From positions 5,334,501 through 5,398,500 of the forward strand of contig NC_056034.1 of NCBI RefSeq assembly GCF_004379255.2: 64,000 bases of DNA. The letters are read 5' to 3'. The stretch comes from Salvia splendens. Its lineage: Eukaryota; Streptophyta; Magnoliopsida; Lamiales; Lamiaceae. Below the pieces are notes generated by a model. The model was not told the origin of the DNA. It ran no database searches and saw nothing but the letters and a program-made list of their open reading frames with translations. Below are positions 35,214 through 51,789 of this stretch, one piece after another (the first letter of the stretch is position 1; every line of letters begins with the position of its first letter). The position numbers and the translations under genes were made by a program.

Positions 35214-36740
35214 TCAAGGTGGGAACCATGGAACCTCGGGCACAATCGACGATAGCAAAAGCATTGAAACGTCACCTCCTGGATCAAATGCGATTAGGAA
35301 CATGATCACCATCATTTCACTTATGACTCCCACCAACATTTCTACGCCGTCCCTTTCCTCTCTCGCCTTCGTCTTCACAAAATCATCCTCGATGGCTGGG
35401 ACTTGGAGGAGGCTCCGGATCATGCACCGGCTCCTGACGCCGGCATCATTCCTACGCCCCCCAAACTGCTTGTCCTCCATGAATCGCTGCACAAGGACTC
35501 TTACCAGCTGGAACTCCGCAGCAGTGAGGTTGTAGGAACGCCTCTCATCACCATCTACTCTATCATCTTCATAATCATCATCAGAGTCCAAACACTTATG
35601 CTGTGAACAATTATCAACACATGATGAAGATGAATCAGTCACTCCCACCACATCCCAAAGCAAGTCCGAATCATCACTCATCTTCACAGAATGGCATTCC
35701 ATCTTTGTGAACTCATCATCATCAAAAGTAGCCTTATCATGATTATTATCATCTACTAGAGATGATTTTGAATCATCAGCCTCTTCAAGAAAACTACCCA
35801 TCCAGTTCGAGGAATCATTTTTTTCCTGATGAGCATCTGATTCTTGATCCAGGCTTGAAGAATGGCAGCCGGGAATCAATTCGATTTCATAGCAAAATTC
35901 TTCATCCACCATCTTTTCTTCAAACCCCATGATTTCAGGGCGCCAAGGTTGTGTGCTCGGGCGTGGGCTGCGCTGCTGCCGGAAGTGATCGGTTTGTCGC
36001 CTGGGTGTATCCCAACGACTAGGCAGACACTGTGGTGGCTGATCATAATCCGAGTATCCTTGCGATGCACGGTGAGGTGGTGGTTCCCAACAAGAGGGAT
36101 GCCATGACCGTGGTGGGTCGTAGGGCTGGAAGCTCAGTATTGGTCGGTTACCGGGAGGATCCCAACCGGAGGGGCGGTTGATGGGGGGGTCCCACGATGT
36201 AGGCTGTCGGTACCCCCGAAAACCCCTATCAAACTCCGTTGTGACGCGAGCTGCTGGTCTATCCCAGCTCGTGCGAGGCCACGAAGCAGTGTGCGCGCGA
36301 TATGGAATCGTGCCAGAGCCAGGCTGTGCGAGCCCTGCCTCTCGCCTGTTTAAATCACGACCCGTGCCCCTACGCCGGCGGACATCCCTACAACGGACAC
36401 GCCTGCCGTGATTGAAAACTGAGGGGCCGTCCTCGTCGGTCGGCCAGACGTCTCCCTGGGAAAGATACCCATCGACGTCCCCGTCGTCCGAAAAATAGGG
36501 TTGATCCGGTTTGGGAAGCCGTGTGGCCTTCAACCTATCAACCCTTCTATCCCTCGCATCCAATTTAAATTCCAATTGATCAAATCTTGCCATAATTTTG
36601 TCGAGCGCTGACAAAGTAGGTACGAGCGCCCCCGATCCATTGCGCAGCGCGCTGCTTGACTCCGGGTCGTCTCGTCGTATCCGCTGCCATCCGTCACCGA
36701 GGTAGCCACTCGCCGTGAAGCGTCGGGGCTGATCGGCCAT
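35214..36740 (-). CDS. Gag-like or unknown protein of the small LTR element
   Basis: About 508 residues from MADQPRRFTASGYLG (ATG at 36738-36740, just inside the 5' LTR). The N-terminus has a short helical segment (SALDKIMARFDQLEFKLDARDRRVDRL) like the coiled coil before many gag proteins. The middle is Arg/Trp/Pro-rich with repeated WDPP/WEPP/RWDTP-type motifs (residues about 170-270). Then comes a long acidic Ser/Asp region and NLTAAEFQLVRVLVQRFMEDKQFGG. No zinc knuckle, protease, RT or integrase is seen. It is fully open, which is unusual for a defective element. Gag origin is inferred from position. Confidence 0.6.
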   Translation of the reverse strand: MADQPRRFTASGYLGDGWQRIRRDDPESSSALRNGSGALVPTLSALDKIMARFDQLEFKLDARDRRVDRLKATRLPKPDQPYFSDDGDVDGYLSQGDVWPTDEDGPSVFNHGRRVRCRDVRRRRGTGRDLNRREAGLAQPGSGTIPYRAHTASWPRTSWDRPAARVTTEFDRGFRGYRQPTSWDPPINRPSGWDPPGNRPILSFQPYDPPRSWHPSCWEPPPHRASQGYSDYDQPPQCLPSRWDTPRRQTDHFRQQRSPRPSTQPWRPEIMGFEEKMVDEEFCYEIELIPGCHSSSLDQESDAHQEKNDSSNWMGSFLEEADDSKSSLVDDNNHDKATFDDDEFTKMECHSVKMSDDSDLLWDVVGVTDSSSSCVDNCSQHKCLDSDDDYEDDRVDGDERRSYNLTAAEFQLVRVLVQRFMEDKQFGGRRNDAGVRSRCMIRSLLQVPAIEDDFVKTKAREERDGVEMLVGVISEMMVIMFLIAFDPGGDVSMLLLSSIVPEVPWFPP

Positions 36741-36767
36741 GGTTGAGCTCTGGATGAAAGCACCAGT

Positions 36768-37117
36768 TGTTAAGAGCACAATTCTCTTAACAAAGAAATC
36801 CTGCGATTACACTCGCAACACACCAATCCGGCGCCCCGAACGTTAGGGTCGGCGGCTCAATTCGTGGCTGGCGCAGAGAACTTCCTCCGTCGGCAGTCTT
36901 CAAGGTTTGATAAGGAGTATTGCACAAGTAATGTGGGTAAATTATTTCTTCATTCAATGAATAAAAAGATAACAACCTAGCCCTATTTATAATACTAGAA
37001 TACTAGCTTAGGGAACAAGAAAACAAGATATGAAAATATACTATGAATCAAAAGATATGGGGAATAAAAAGATAACTAAATATTTGGAGAATCCTAAGAT
37101 ATAGGAGGATCGTAACA
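36768..37117 (-). repeat. 5' LTR of the small LTR element
   Basis: 350 bp partner of 34834-35183 with one visible mismatch. Confidence 0.92.
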
Positions 37118-37417
37118 CTCTCTCTTACTTTACCAATTTTACATTAAAACTCGTACCGAACCCAAAGTTCTTATTCTTTGAGACGGAGGGAATATATAAT
37201 ATTCCCTCTAATATAAAAAATCTATAATAGAAATAACTTTTTGATCTAAGAAATATGAAAATATATCATACTATAATATTAGTAAAATATGTGCTATACT
37301 CTAAAAAAATCTATTCAATAATTAATTTTCTCATCATTCAATAATTAATCCTTTTATATTGCTCATGTTCAAACTATATCCGCATCATTAGCACTGAACA
37401 CACTCAACGCATTTTAA

Positions 37418-39380
37418 GACCATCCACAATGCCGCCCAGCCGACTCCCAGCCGAGCGCCGGCGCTGGGCGGTTCGCTGGGCGGTCTATTGCAGTCGCCCA
37501 GCGGGCGAATGAAGAGAGAAACCGCGCAGCGCTGGGCGGTCGCTGGGCGGTCCGCTCGGCGCTATTGCAGCGCCCGGATCGCCCAGCGCACCGCCTAGCG
37601 CGAATTTTTTTTTTTTCGAAACACTATATATACGCGCTTTGCTCGTCATTTTCATTCGCACCACTTGTTTTAACGAGTACTCTCTCTATCTTAATTTATG
37701 TACAAGATCAACAAGGGAAATGGATCTCAACAACGAGCCTAGTTCAGGGAGTAGCGGGTCACAAACTCCGTCGATCCCCGTGGGAAGTGGATGGGGTCAG
37801 ATGCCCGGGTACTACAACATGTACCCGTGGCAGTAGATGTATTCCGGGATGCCAACGGGGGGGAGTCCGCCGGGGGGGTTTCTGGCGGTACCGGGATGGG
37901 CACCACCGGGATGGGCACCCGGGATGCAGATGATGCCCGGGGGTACCGCCGACACAGGGGACTCCGGGGGTAGTACCGGCTACACAGTAGACTTATGGGG
38001 GGTCCCCGGCGACGGCGGGGGATGTCTATCGCCCCAGTTTAGATTTTTCGACTGGTTCATCGCACACATCGACCCAAACGCCCTTGGGGTTTGATAGTTT
38101 CTCCTTAGATGACTTGGTGTTTGATACTCCCGGAGCTCCGGATACTCTCGTTGAAGGGGGAGGGGCAGAGCGGGTACGTGGCGCCCCCGCGAAGAAGGGC
38201 AAGAAGAAGGTCGGCGAGTCGTCGCAGCCGGGTGAGGAGGAGGTACGGAGGAGGTGGACGGACGAGGAGAACGTCGCGCTCTGCAAGGCGTGGGTGAGTG
38301 TTTGCGACGATCCTCTCGTTTCGAACGAGCAGAGGATCGTCAACATGTGGGGCAAGATAGCAGCAGCCTATATGAGATTTTGCCCGGAGGGGAGGCCACG
38401 CAACGGGGAGGATTGCCGGAAGGCCTGGAACCGAATCAGGAGTGCGGTCTCCCGATTTTTGGGTTTGTACACCAACGCACTCCGCATGATGAGCAGTGGC
38501 CAAACGGAGGAGGACTGCAGGAGAATAGCTGAGAAAGCCTTCCCACTGAAGGGGGTATACAAGGACTTCACCTACTGGAACTGCTATCTTGTGCTGAACG
38601 AGTCCGAGAAGTTCCGAGTAGGTGTCGACTCTGGCTTGCCGAAGAAGCAACAACGGAACTACACCGGCGATTTCAGCGGCAGCAGCGGTGGTTCCCACGA
38701 CCTCCCCGAGACGACGCAGGAGTTCCCCACGCCGCGTTTGGTCGGTGGCCGACCTCGCCCGATGGGGCGCAAGCGCGCTCAGCGGGAGGCGAGGGGGAAC
38801 GCCGGGGCTTCCCAGGAGGTCCAGTCGGCATCCCCCCTTGGCCAATCCGCCGAGGATCTCAAATTCTTCGCTCGCGCCCAAACGCGCGCTCAGTTGATCA
38901 AGACGATGGCCGAATGACGGGTTGCGACGGATCCCGTGGAGAAGAGCGTGCTTCAAACCTTGCTCATGAGCCTGCAGGACGAGTTGGAGGCGGCACGGAG
39001 GGAGACCGGCGGCGGCGGCGGCGGTGGCGGCGGTGATGGTGGCGACAACGACGGAGGCGGCGACGACGGAGATGAGGAGTGAATTGGCACTCCTTTTTAT
39101 TATTGTATTTTTTAAAATTATTATACTTTTTTAAATTTTAATATTATTATTAAACTTTTCCCGTATTTGTCTCGTAAATTAAATTTCGTATATTGTGTGA
39201 TTGTTAATTATTTCATTTTGTATATATTTGCTAATAGTGATGTGGATATTATGTGGCTGGGCTATTGCTGGACTATTTGCTTGTTTTGATGATGTGGTAG
39301 AAGGATTTTTAGTGCTGATGATGTGGCAGTGGCTAGGCTATGACTGGACTATTGCTGGGCTATTCCTATCGTGGATGGTC
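37418..39380 (+). mobile_element. Harbinger-type element carrying only a decayed SANT-like gene
   Basis: Ends GACCATCCACAATG and the inverse of GACCATCCACGAT, flanked by TAA at 37415-37417 and 39381-39383. Length 1963 bp. One plus-strand gene (37720-39082) and no transposase. GC-rich CGCCCAGCG/GCTGGGCGG repeats at 37430-37590 and ATGGCTGGGCTATTGC-type sequence at the right end flank the gene. The MITE at 14551-15905 shares its outer sequence. Confidence 0.88.
37720..39082 (+). pseudogene. SANT/NAM-associated-type Harbinger partner protein, three lesions
   Basis: Starts MDLNNEPSSGSSGSQTPS. The SANT-like core is RRRWTDEENVALCKAWVSV, MWGKIAAAYMRFCPEGRPRN, KAWNRIRSAVSRFLGLY and YKDFTYWNCYLVLNESEKF; then a NAM-associated-like tail and a Gly/Asp-rich end (GGGGGDGGDNDGGG). 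Breaks: a TAG at 37834-37836 after NMYPWQ, a frame change near 38080-38095 before GFDSFSLDDLVFDTP, and a TGA at 38915-38917 after TMAE. The remaining frame carries on to the TGA at 39080-39082. Several overlapping ORFs on either strand here are GC-driven shadows. Confidence 0.85.
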
Positions 39381-39383
39381 TAA

Positions 39384-40255
39384 TGGTAGTTTGGGTCCTC
39401 AACAGTCAAAATTTTGGCTCTGCCACCGGGTACATCCATTCTTCCTGTTTATTTAAGCTAAGTACTTAGTAAATACAGAAATGGTGGGTTCAGACTTATC
39501 GCTTAATTATTTTCCATAGATGCAGGAAATTATTATTATTAGGTAAAAAACAAAAATGCTGTGTTTATGCTTATCCCCGGCTTTTACAATTCATATCTAT
39601 CTATCCATCTATATGTAGGATAATTATACAGATTGTAATAACTAAAATAATTTTATAATGACGACATTTGAATTTCATCTCTGACGAATTTGTTCAGACT
39701 TCAGAGTGGCCACATTAAATAAAAAGCAAAATTCAAACTGGGCACAGTGTTGGGATTCTGGTCCCATTATTTTTTCGCCTTATTTGCAGGGGGAAAAAAG
39801 AAAAGAAATCACAGGTTAAAGAAAGTGATAGTCCCCAAACTTACTCAAGATTCCTGATGTGATTGTATATGTTCAACATTTCAAATTTCACCAATTTCAT
39901 TTCATGTGATATATAATAATCCTATGTAAGAATAGAGGCAGAAAGCAGCAGCCTATTTGTCCCACCATCTCTAAAAGCTTGGATTCCATACCACTGTTTC
40001 ACCAACCTTGAACTTCCCACGTGCTTTCTTCACATTTGCACCAGTTTTGGATATACATTTCACCATTATAGTATGTACCCTATTTGATATGAGTATTTGG
40101 TTTAATTTCACAACTACTCCACTTGTGCTTAATGGAATTTTAGTTGCTCTACTCTTTGTAACTCTCTTTCTAACATTTTTTTGTTTTTTGTATTTATGAA
40201 TGCAATTTTTGCTATTGTTTCAGGTTTTTGATTGTTGTGGTGGAGAAACTTGTTG
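39384..40255. other. Upstream region of the ABCC gene
   Basis: No other gene. It should hold the promoter and 5' UTR of the ABCC gene. A TTTCAG acceptor-like sequence at 40218-40223 just before the coding exon suggests a 5' UTR intron. No distinctive motif was recognised. Confidence 0.45.
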
Positions 40256-45757
<5,502 letters not shown>

Positions 45758-46287
45758 GACAAGTTCAGAGGTTCAATCGTTGAATATAGGTGGCTCTTTT
45801 CACACTTGTATAACTAGCAAAAGGAAATCATAACCTAGCAGTAGCAGTGACTTTATAACTCAGGAAGAAATAAGAATAGGTAGTTAGTTCCATTCACGGC
45901 TTCGAGAATCTGCATTTGGAGAGCGATCAGTGATGTAAATATAGGCTAGAAAATATCTCATGCTAGTTTTATTTTCTACTCCATCTGTACACAATTACTA
46001 GAAGTCAACTAGTCATCCTGTTTCCATTTTGAGTTATCCAAAAAAAATAGAACCTTAAATTTTTGTTAAGTTTCTCTCAAATGATGTGAGACTCGACCTC
46101 CACTCGCAATGCTACTATCAATTTTTTCCCCTATACCTCTCCTACTTTTCCAATTTATCGTAGGTGATATAAGAGCATAACATGTTCACTTTAATACTTC
46201 CGAAGTTTCAGCAAAAAAACTACCTATGTGAGTTGGATCCCCTCTGCAACCGCTGCCATTTCTTATCCGCTGTTGTGAAAATTAATG
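45758..46287. other. 3' UTR of ABCC and intergenic sequence
   Basis: No gene. A Stowaway-like end fragment (CTACTCCATCTGTACACAAT) occurs near 45977, without a clear partner. Confidence 0.4.
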
Positions 46288-46295
46288 CATGCAAT

Positions 46296-46650
46296 CAGTG
46301 GCGAAGCCACATGAGGGCCATGGGAGCCCATGGTCCCCCATCAATTTCATTGTTTACTATATTCCATATACATATGTCTAAATGTCATGTACTAATAACC
46401 AACGCAGTTGTTTTACCACTTTGCCTTTTTACCACTAGGTTTAGAGTTCGAATTCGAATCCCATAGGCGCAGATTGAATTTTAGTTTCACAATGTTTGTT
46501 TTTTTATATTTATTACTTCTAGTTTTTTGCATCCATAAAAGTATCTTATAAATATTATTAGTAAGTACAGTTTCACCTAGGTTGCATCGGTTTTTGGCTA
46601 TGGAAAAAAAAAACTCGCCCCCTAACACTAAAATTCTGACTTCGCCACTG
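46296..46650. mobile_element. hAT-type MITE, 355 bp
   Basis: Ends CAGTGGCGAAGCCAC and the inverse of CAGTGGCGAAGTCAG, flanked by the perfect 8-bp duplication CATGCAAT at 46288-46295 and 46651-46658. The 8-bp duplication indicates hAT. No coding capacity. A diverged relative may lie at 18908. Confidence 0.88.
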
Positions 46651-46723
46651 CATGCAATGCAACATCATATTCTCTGCTAAAGTAGATAACCTTTTCCAGC
46701 TTCTAATGATTATATATGCTATA

Positions 46724-46984
46724 GTAGATAACCTTTTCCACCTTCATTAGTGTTGTGGTTTCATTAGATGGCATTGCTATTTAAACTAAGCAAAAGTTAC
46801 AGAAGAGGTGTTAAATCTGGTGAAGTTTTTTATATAATCAGGAGCTAACTGGTCTGTCTTTAAGAGTTGTACTAGAATTAATTTTGTGGAAATAAACTTA
46901 TTGAACAAATGGTTTCGTGGTGTAGTTGGTTATCACGTCAGTCTAACACACTGAAGGTCTCCGGTTCAAGTCCGGGCGAAGCCA
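46724..46984 (+). repeat. 261-bp duplicated block ending in a tRNA-Val gene (copy 1)
   Basis: Same length as 54706-54966, with no gaps and about four mismatches that I could see. The block starts GTAGATAACCTTTTCCACC and ends exactly with the tRNA. Confidence 0.93.
46911..46984 (+). tRNA. tRNA-Val (anticodon AAC), copy 1
   Basis: 74 nt. Acceptor GGTTTCG pairs with CGAAGCC; D arm GTGTAGTTGGTTATCAC; anticodon loop CTAACAC; T arm CCGGTTCAAGTCCGG. No CCA is encoded, and a short T run follows at 46986, as for Pol III. No intron. The T-loop reads TTCAAGT where the second copy has TTCGAGT. Confidence 0.95.
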
Positions 46985-47485
46985 CTTTTTATATTAATTT
47001 TATTTAAGACATAATTTTCGTTTGTTATACTTGGTATTTATGTTCAATTTTCGGTGCAACTGAACCTTAAAAACATAGTTTTGTGCCTTGAACATACAAA
47101 TATTATTTTTACAAATAAGTGTGAAATACATCGTAGCTATGACGTCCACTCTCATGCCTCCCAAAATTGCCGTTTAAATTTTCTCGTTGACATTTATTCA
47201 ACATTATTTTATTTTCTAAAAAATCTTATTTTGATTGGTAAAGTTATTCTCTGAATATAAATATTGTCTAATAATTATGTACATATATTTTTCTTTACCG
47301 AACAATGAGCCAAAATTTCATCAAACTTCTAATATATCATATAAATACTTTATTTAGTTGATGATTTAATGTTATATATCGATATTGAATACTGGTTTGA
47401 CCTCAACATATAAAATAAAAAAAAATCAGAAGTGACTTCAGACAGTTGGTATCAGAAAATGTGGTGGACCACGTTTTATTTGCTA

Positions 47486-48315
47486 GAGTATCCACTACAA
47501 TGTCCTCTCACCGTAATGTCCTCTCACCGTCCCTTAAACTAATATTTGAGAGTCTATTATACTTTTTTACTTCATCCCTTAACTAAGGGACGGAACCTAC
47601 AACGCTCCGTCCCTTAACCGTCCCTTAAATTACTATTAATTCAATTTCATTTTTTATTTTTATTTTCAACCCAATTCAATTAAAACAAACACACTTCATT
47701 AAAATTAAAATAACACTACAACATAAAATAAAAATACAACTTAAAATTAAAAAAAATATATAATTAAAATACTAAAAAATAAAAATGACATAATTTAAAA
47801 TATAATTTTATAGAGACATCCTTGAATGTTTTATGTTTCATTTTTTACGTGAGACAAAATCAATCAAGGATGTCTCTATAAAAGAGAAACAACCAAGAAT
47901 GATTTTGTCCCACATCGAAAGTGAAACATAAAACATTCAAGGATGTCTCTATAAAAGAGAAACAACCAATAATGATTTCATAAATTCGCAAGCTCATCAA
48001 ATATATATGGGCTATTATGAATTTCTTGTATTCATTTATTTGTAAAAATTGTTTTTAAATATAAAAACAATTTTTATAAATAAAAAGTATTTTTTTAAAT
48101 TCGATTTTTTTAAAAAAAATTATTTATTGCGTCAGCGTGACAACGCTCACTCGCATGCCGGCGTGACACGTCGCCACGACGCGTGGCGTGATAGCTTTCC
48201 CATGTCTCGCATGCACGGGTCGCGGGACGGGACGATGTGCGGCAACGCGTCGCGCGAGCGTTCCGTTCCTCCGCGACGGAACGCGGGACGGTGGCGCGCC
48301 GCGTTGCGGGTGCCC
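47486..48315. mobile_element. Harbinger-type MITE related to 14580-15288, with an inserted palindromic block
   Basis: The left part (47500-47720: CCGTCCCTTAAC, AAACAAACACACTTCATTAAAA) is the reverse complement of 15040-15270. The right part (48125-48315) has the GC-rich CGTCGC/GCGTGG sequence of that family. Ends GAGTATCCACTACAATG and inverse GGGCACCCGCAACG, next to CTA (47483-47485) and TTA (48316-48318), are degenerate. The block at 47812-47978 has no counterpart in the other copy. Confidence 0.68.
47812..47978. repeat. Inverted plus direct repeat block
   Basis: 51-base arms 47812-47862 and 47900-47950 are inverse copies (AGAGACATCCTTGAATG against its reverse complement). A 41-base unit (CAAGGATGTCTCTATAAAAG...) occurs at 47865-47905 and again at 47938-47978 with one change. 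The unit contains TATAAAAG, and TGTCCCACATCG precedes the second copy, a motif seen in some plant LTR ends. Confidence 0.85.
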
Positions 48316-48318
48316 TTA

Positions 48319-49220
48319 TGCATGCACCATGATTGGTCAATACTCCACTATTTATTGTCTTTCCGTTACTGTTCTTCGGTTCTTCCACTTATATTTATCA
48401 AATAAATATCTCAAAAAAATAAGAAAGTAGCGAAACCAGATGATTAAAAAGAAGCAAAGAAAAAAGCAAGAATGTTTCAGCACTTGTATCGAAAAGTGGC
48501 ATTTCAAAATTGGAGTCTTGAATTGTTCCTACTAATATTCTATAAACGATTATGAATACTTACTTTTGATAGCAGCCATAATAAGTACTACTCCAGTTTT
48601 AATTGCTTGAAAATATAGCTATAGTACTTCATTTTAGTAATAGAGTCATTTACTATTTTATTTTATTTTCTAGCAAAAAAGTTAAAACAATACTTCTTTC
48701 TTACTTGCTCTCTTCATCTTTTTATCTATTTTATTTTTCTATTTTATTATTTCTTTACTTAACTTATTTAATATGAATAGAAGTATTTCTTATATTGCTG
48801 GAAAAAAAAAACATCTCCAATACCATAAAATAAAATGTAGTAACAGTACTAATACTCAAATTTCCAAAAAGAGCAAAAGAAGAATTCAGAAAGAATTCAA
48901 AGCTTCGAAATTCTATGGGTGCAAAAATGAAAAATCTATGTACTCATCCAGATTTAAAGCAAAATTCGAGGAGATATTTTATTTTATTAAGTAGAGCATC
49001 GATTTCAATTTCTTTTTCCCTTTTATTTTTCAAAACATTTCTTTTTCCCCAAGACAAGAATGAAAACCACTAGTAGTTTTGACAAAACCGGGTTTTACAA
49101 CACACCTTTAAATATGCCTCAAAGGCTCATTTCTCCTCACTACCTACTCACGAATCTCACAACTCTCTTTTTCTATCATTCAACCGCAAAGTTTTCAGTT
49201 CTCGTTTTACTAACCAGCAA
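48319..49220. other. Upstream region and 5' UTR of the GAPDH gene
   Basis: A/T-rich, no other gene. TTTAAATATG at about 49108-49117, some 100 bp before the start codon, is a reasonable TATA element, followed by a pyrimidine-rich leader. Confidence 0.45.
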
Positions 49221-51137
<1,917 letters not shown>

Positions 51138-51785
51138 AGATGAAGGCATTTTTTCCTCTTGGAAATGGCGACGCTTTAGTTTCATATTTCCGGCTTTGTT
51201 TTATGGCATTTTCCTTTCTATTCTAGTTAAGACTTCAGAGTTGAGACTAGTAATAATTCCTGTGACTGCTACTCTGTGTTGCAGTTATTTGTGTCATTAT
51301 CTTTCAAAGAATTTACCTGAGATTCAAAATCAATATATCACCTCTTCTTCTTCCAATGTTCCTCAGCTAGGGCTAGTGTTATTTATAAGTATTACTGAAT
51401 TATTTTAATTTATTCATCTTAAATATGCACCAAATTTTGGTTCTTCCATGTAATTTGTTTTGTTGAAAAAATTTAAAAAATAAGAGACCATAAGGCTAAA
51501 ACAAAAAATAGAAAATGAAAAAGTCTAGCTTATCTATACATATATAAAAAGGGAATTTTGGAGATATTTACAAAACTGCCATTATGAATATTATAATAAA
51601 ATAAAGACTTCATAATTATAAATCATAAATTATAGTCATTATATGTAACTGCTATTCAGTTGGTTTAGTGGAGTAGTGCAACACATTAAATCTTCCTATA
51701 AGTATTTTCTTTAATGTAATGCTGAGACACGGAAAAGAGAAACTACATTGAATACTTTCATCCTTCTCCTATGGATATCTCTCTC
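51138..51785. other. 3' UTR of GAPC and intergenic sequence
   Basis: No gene seen; A/T-rich after about 51400. Confidence 0.45.
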
Positions 51786-51789
51786 ATCT

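Larger units (their letters stand above)
34834..37117 (-). mobile_element. Small non-autonomous LTR retrotransposon (2284 bp, gag-like ORF only)
   Basis: LTRs 34834-35183 and 36768-37117 are 350 bp each, TG...CA, differing at one position that I found (34912 versus 36846). The 5-bp duplication CTCTC is at 34829-34833 and 37118-37122. Reading is on the minus strand: the primer site (TGGTGCTTTCATCCAG) follows the right LTR by two bases, and a GTGGGGGAGT polypurine tract precedes the left LTR. The interior encodes one ORF and no polymerase or integrase, as in TR-GAG/LARD-type elements. Just before the polypurine tract the minus strand reads CTTGAGGACAAGGTGGATTT, which resembles the typical 3' end of a full gypsy pol, suggesting origin by internal deletion. 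Confidence 0.9.
34722..37189. mobile_element. Stowaway-like MITE split by an LTR element
   Basis: Left part 34722-34833 begins CCGTCCCACAAGAATATGCA. Right part 37123-37189 ends TTCTTATTCTTTGAGACGGAGGG. Together these form a Stowaway-type element (inverse CCGTC ends) interrupted by the LTR element at 34834-37117. Confidence 0.6.

Noticed and set aside
38105..38956. 283-codon minus-strand ORF
   Set aside because: Shadow of the GC-rich SANT-like gene on the plus strand; no family features.
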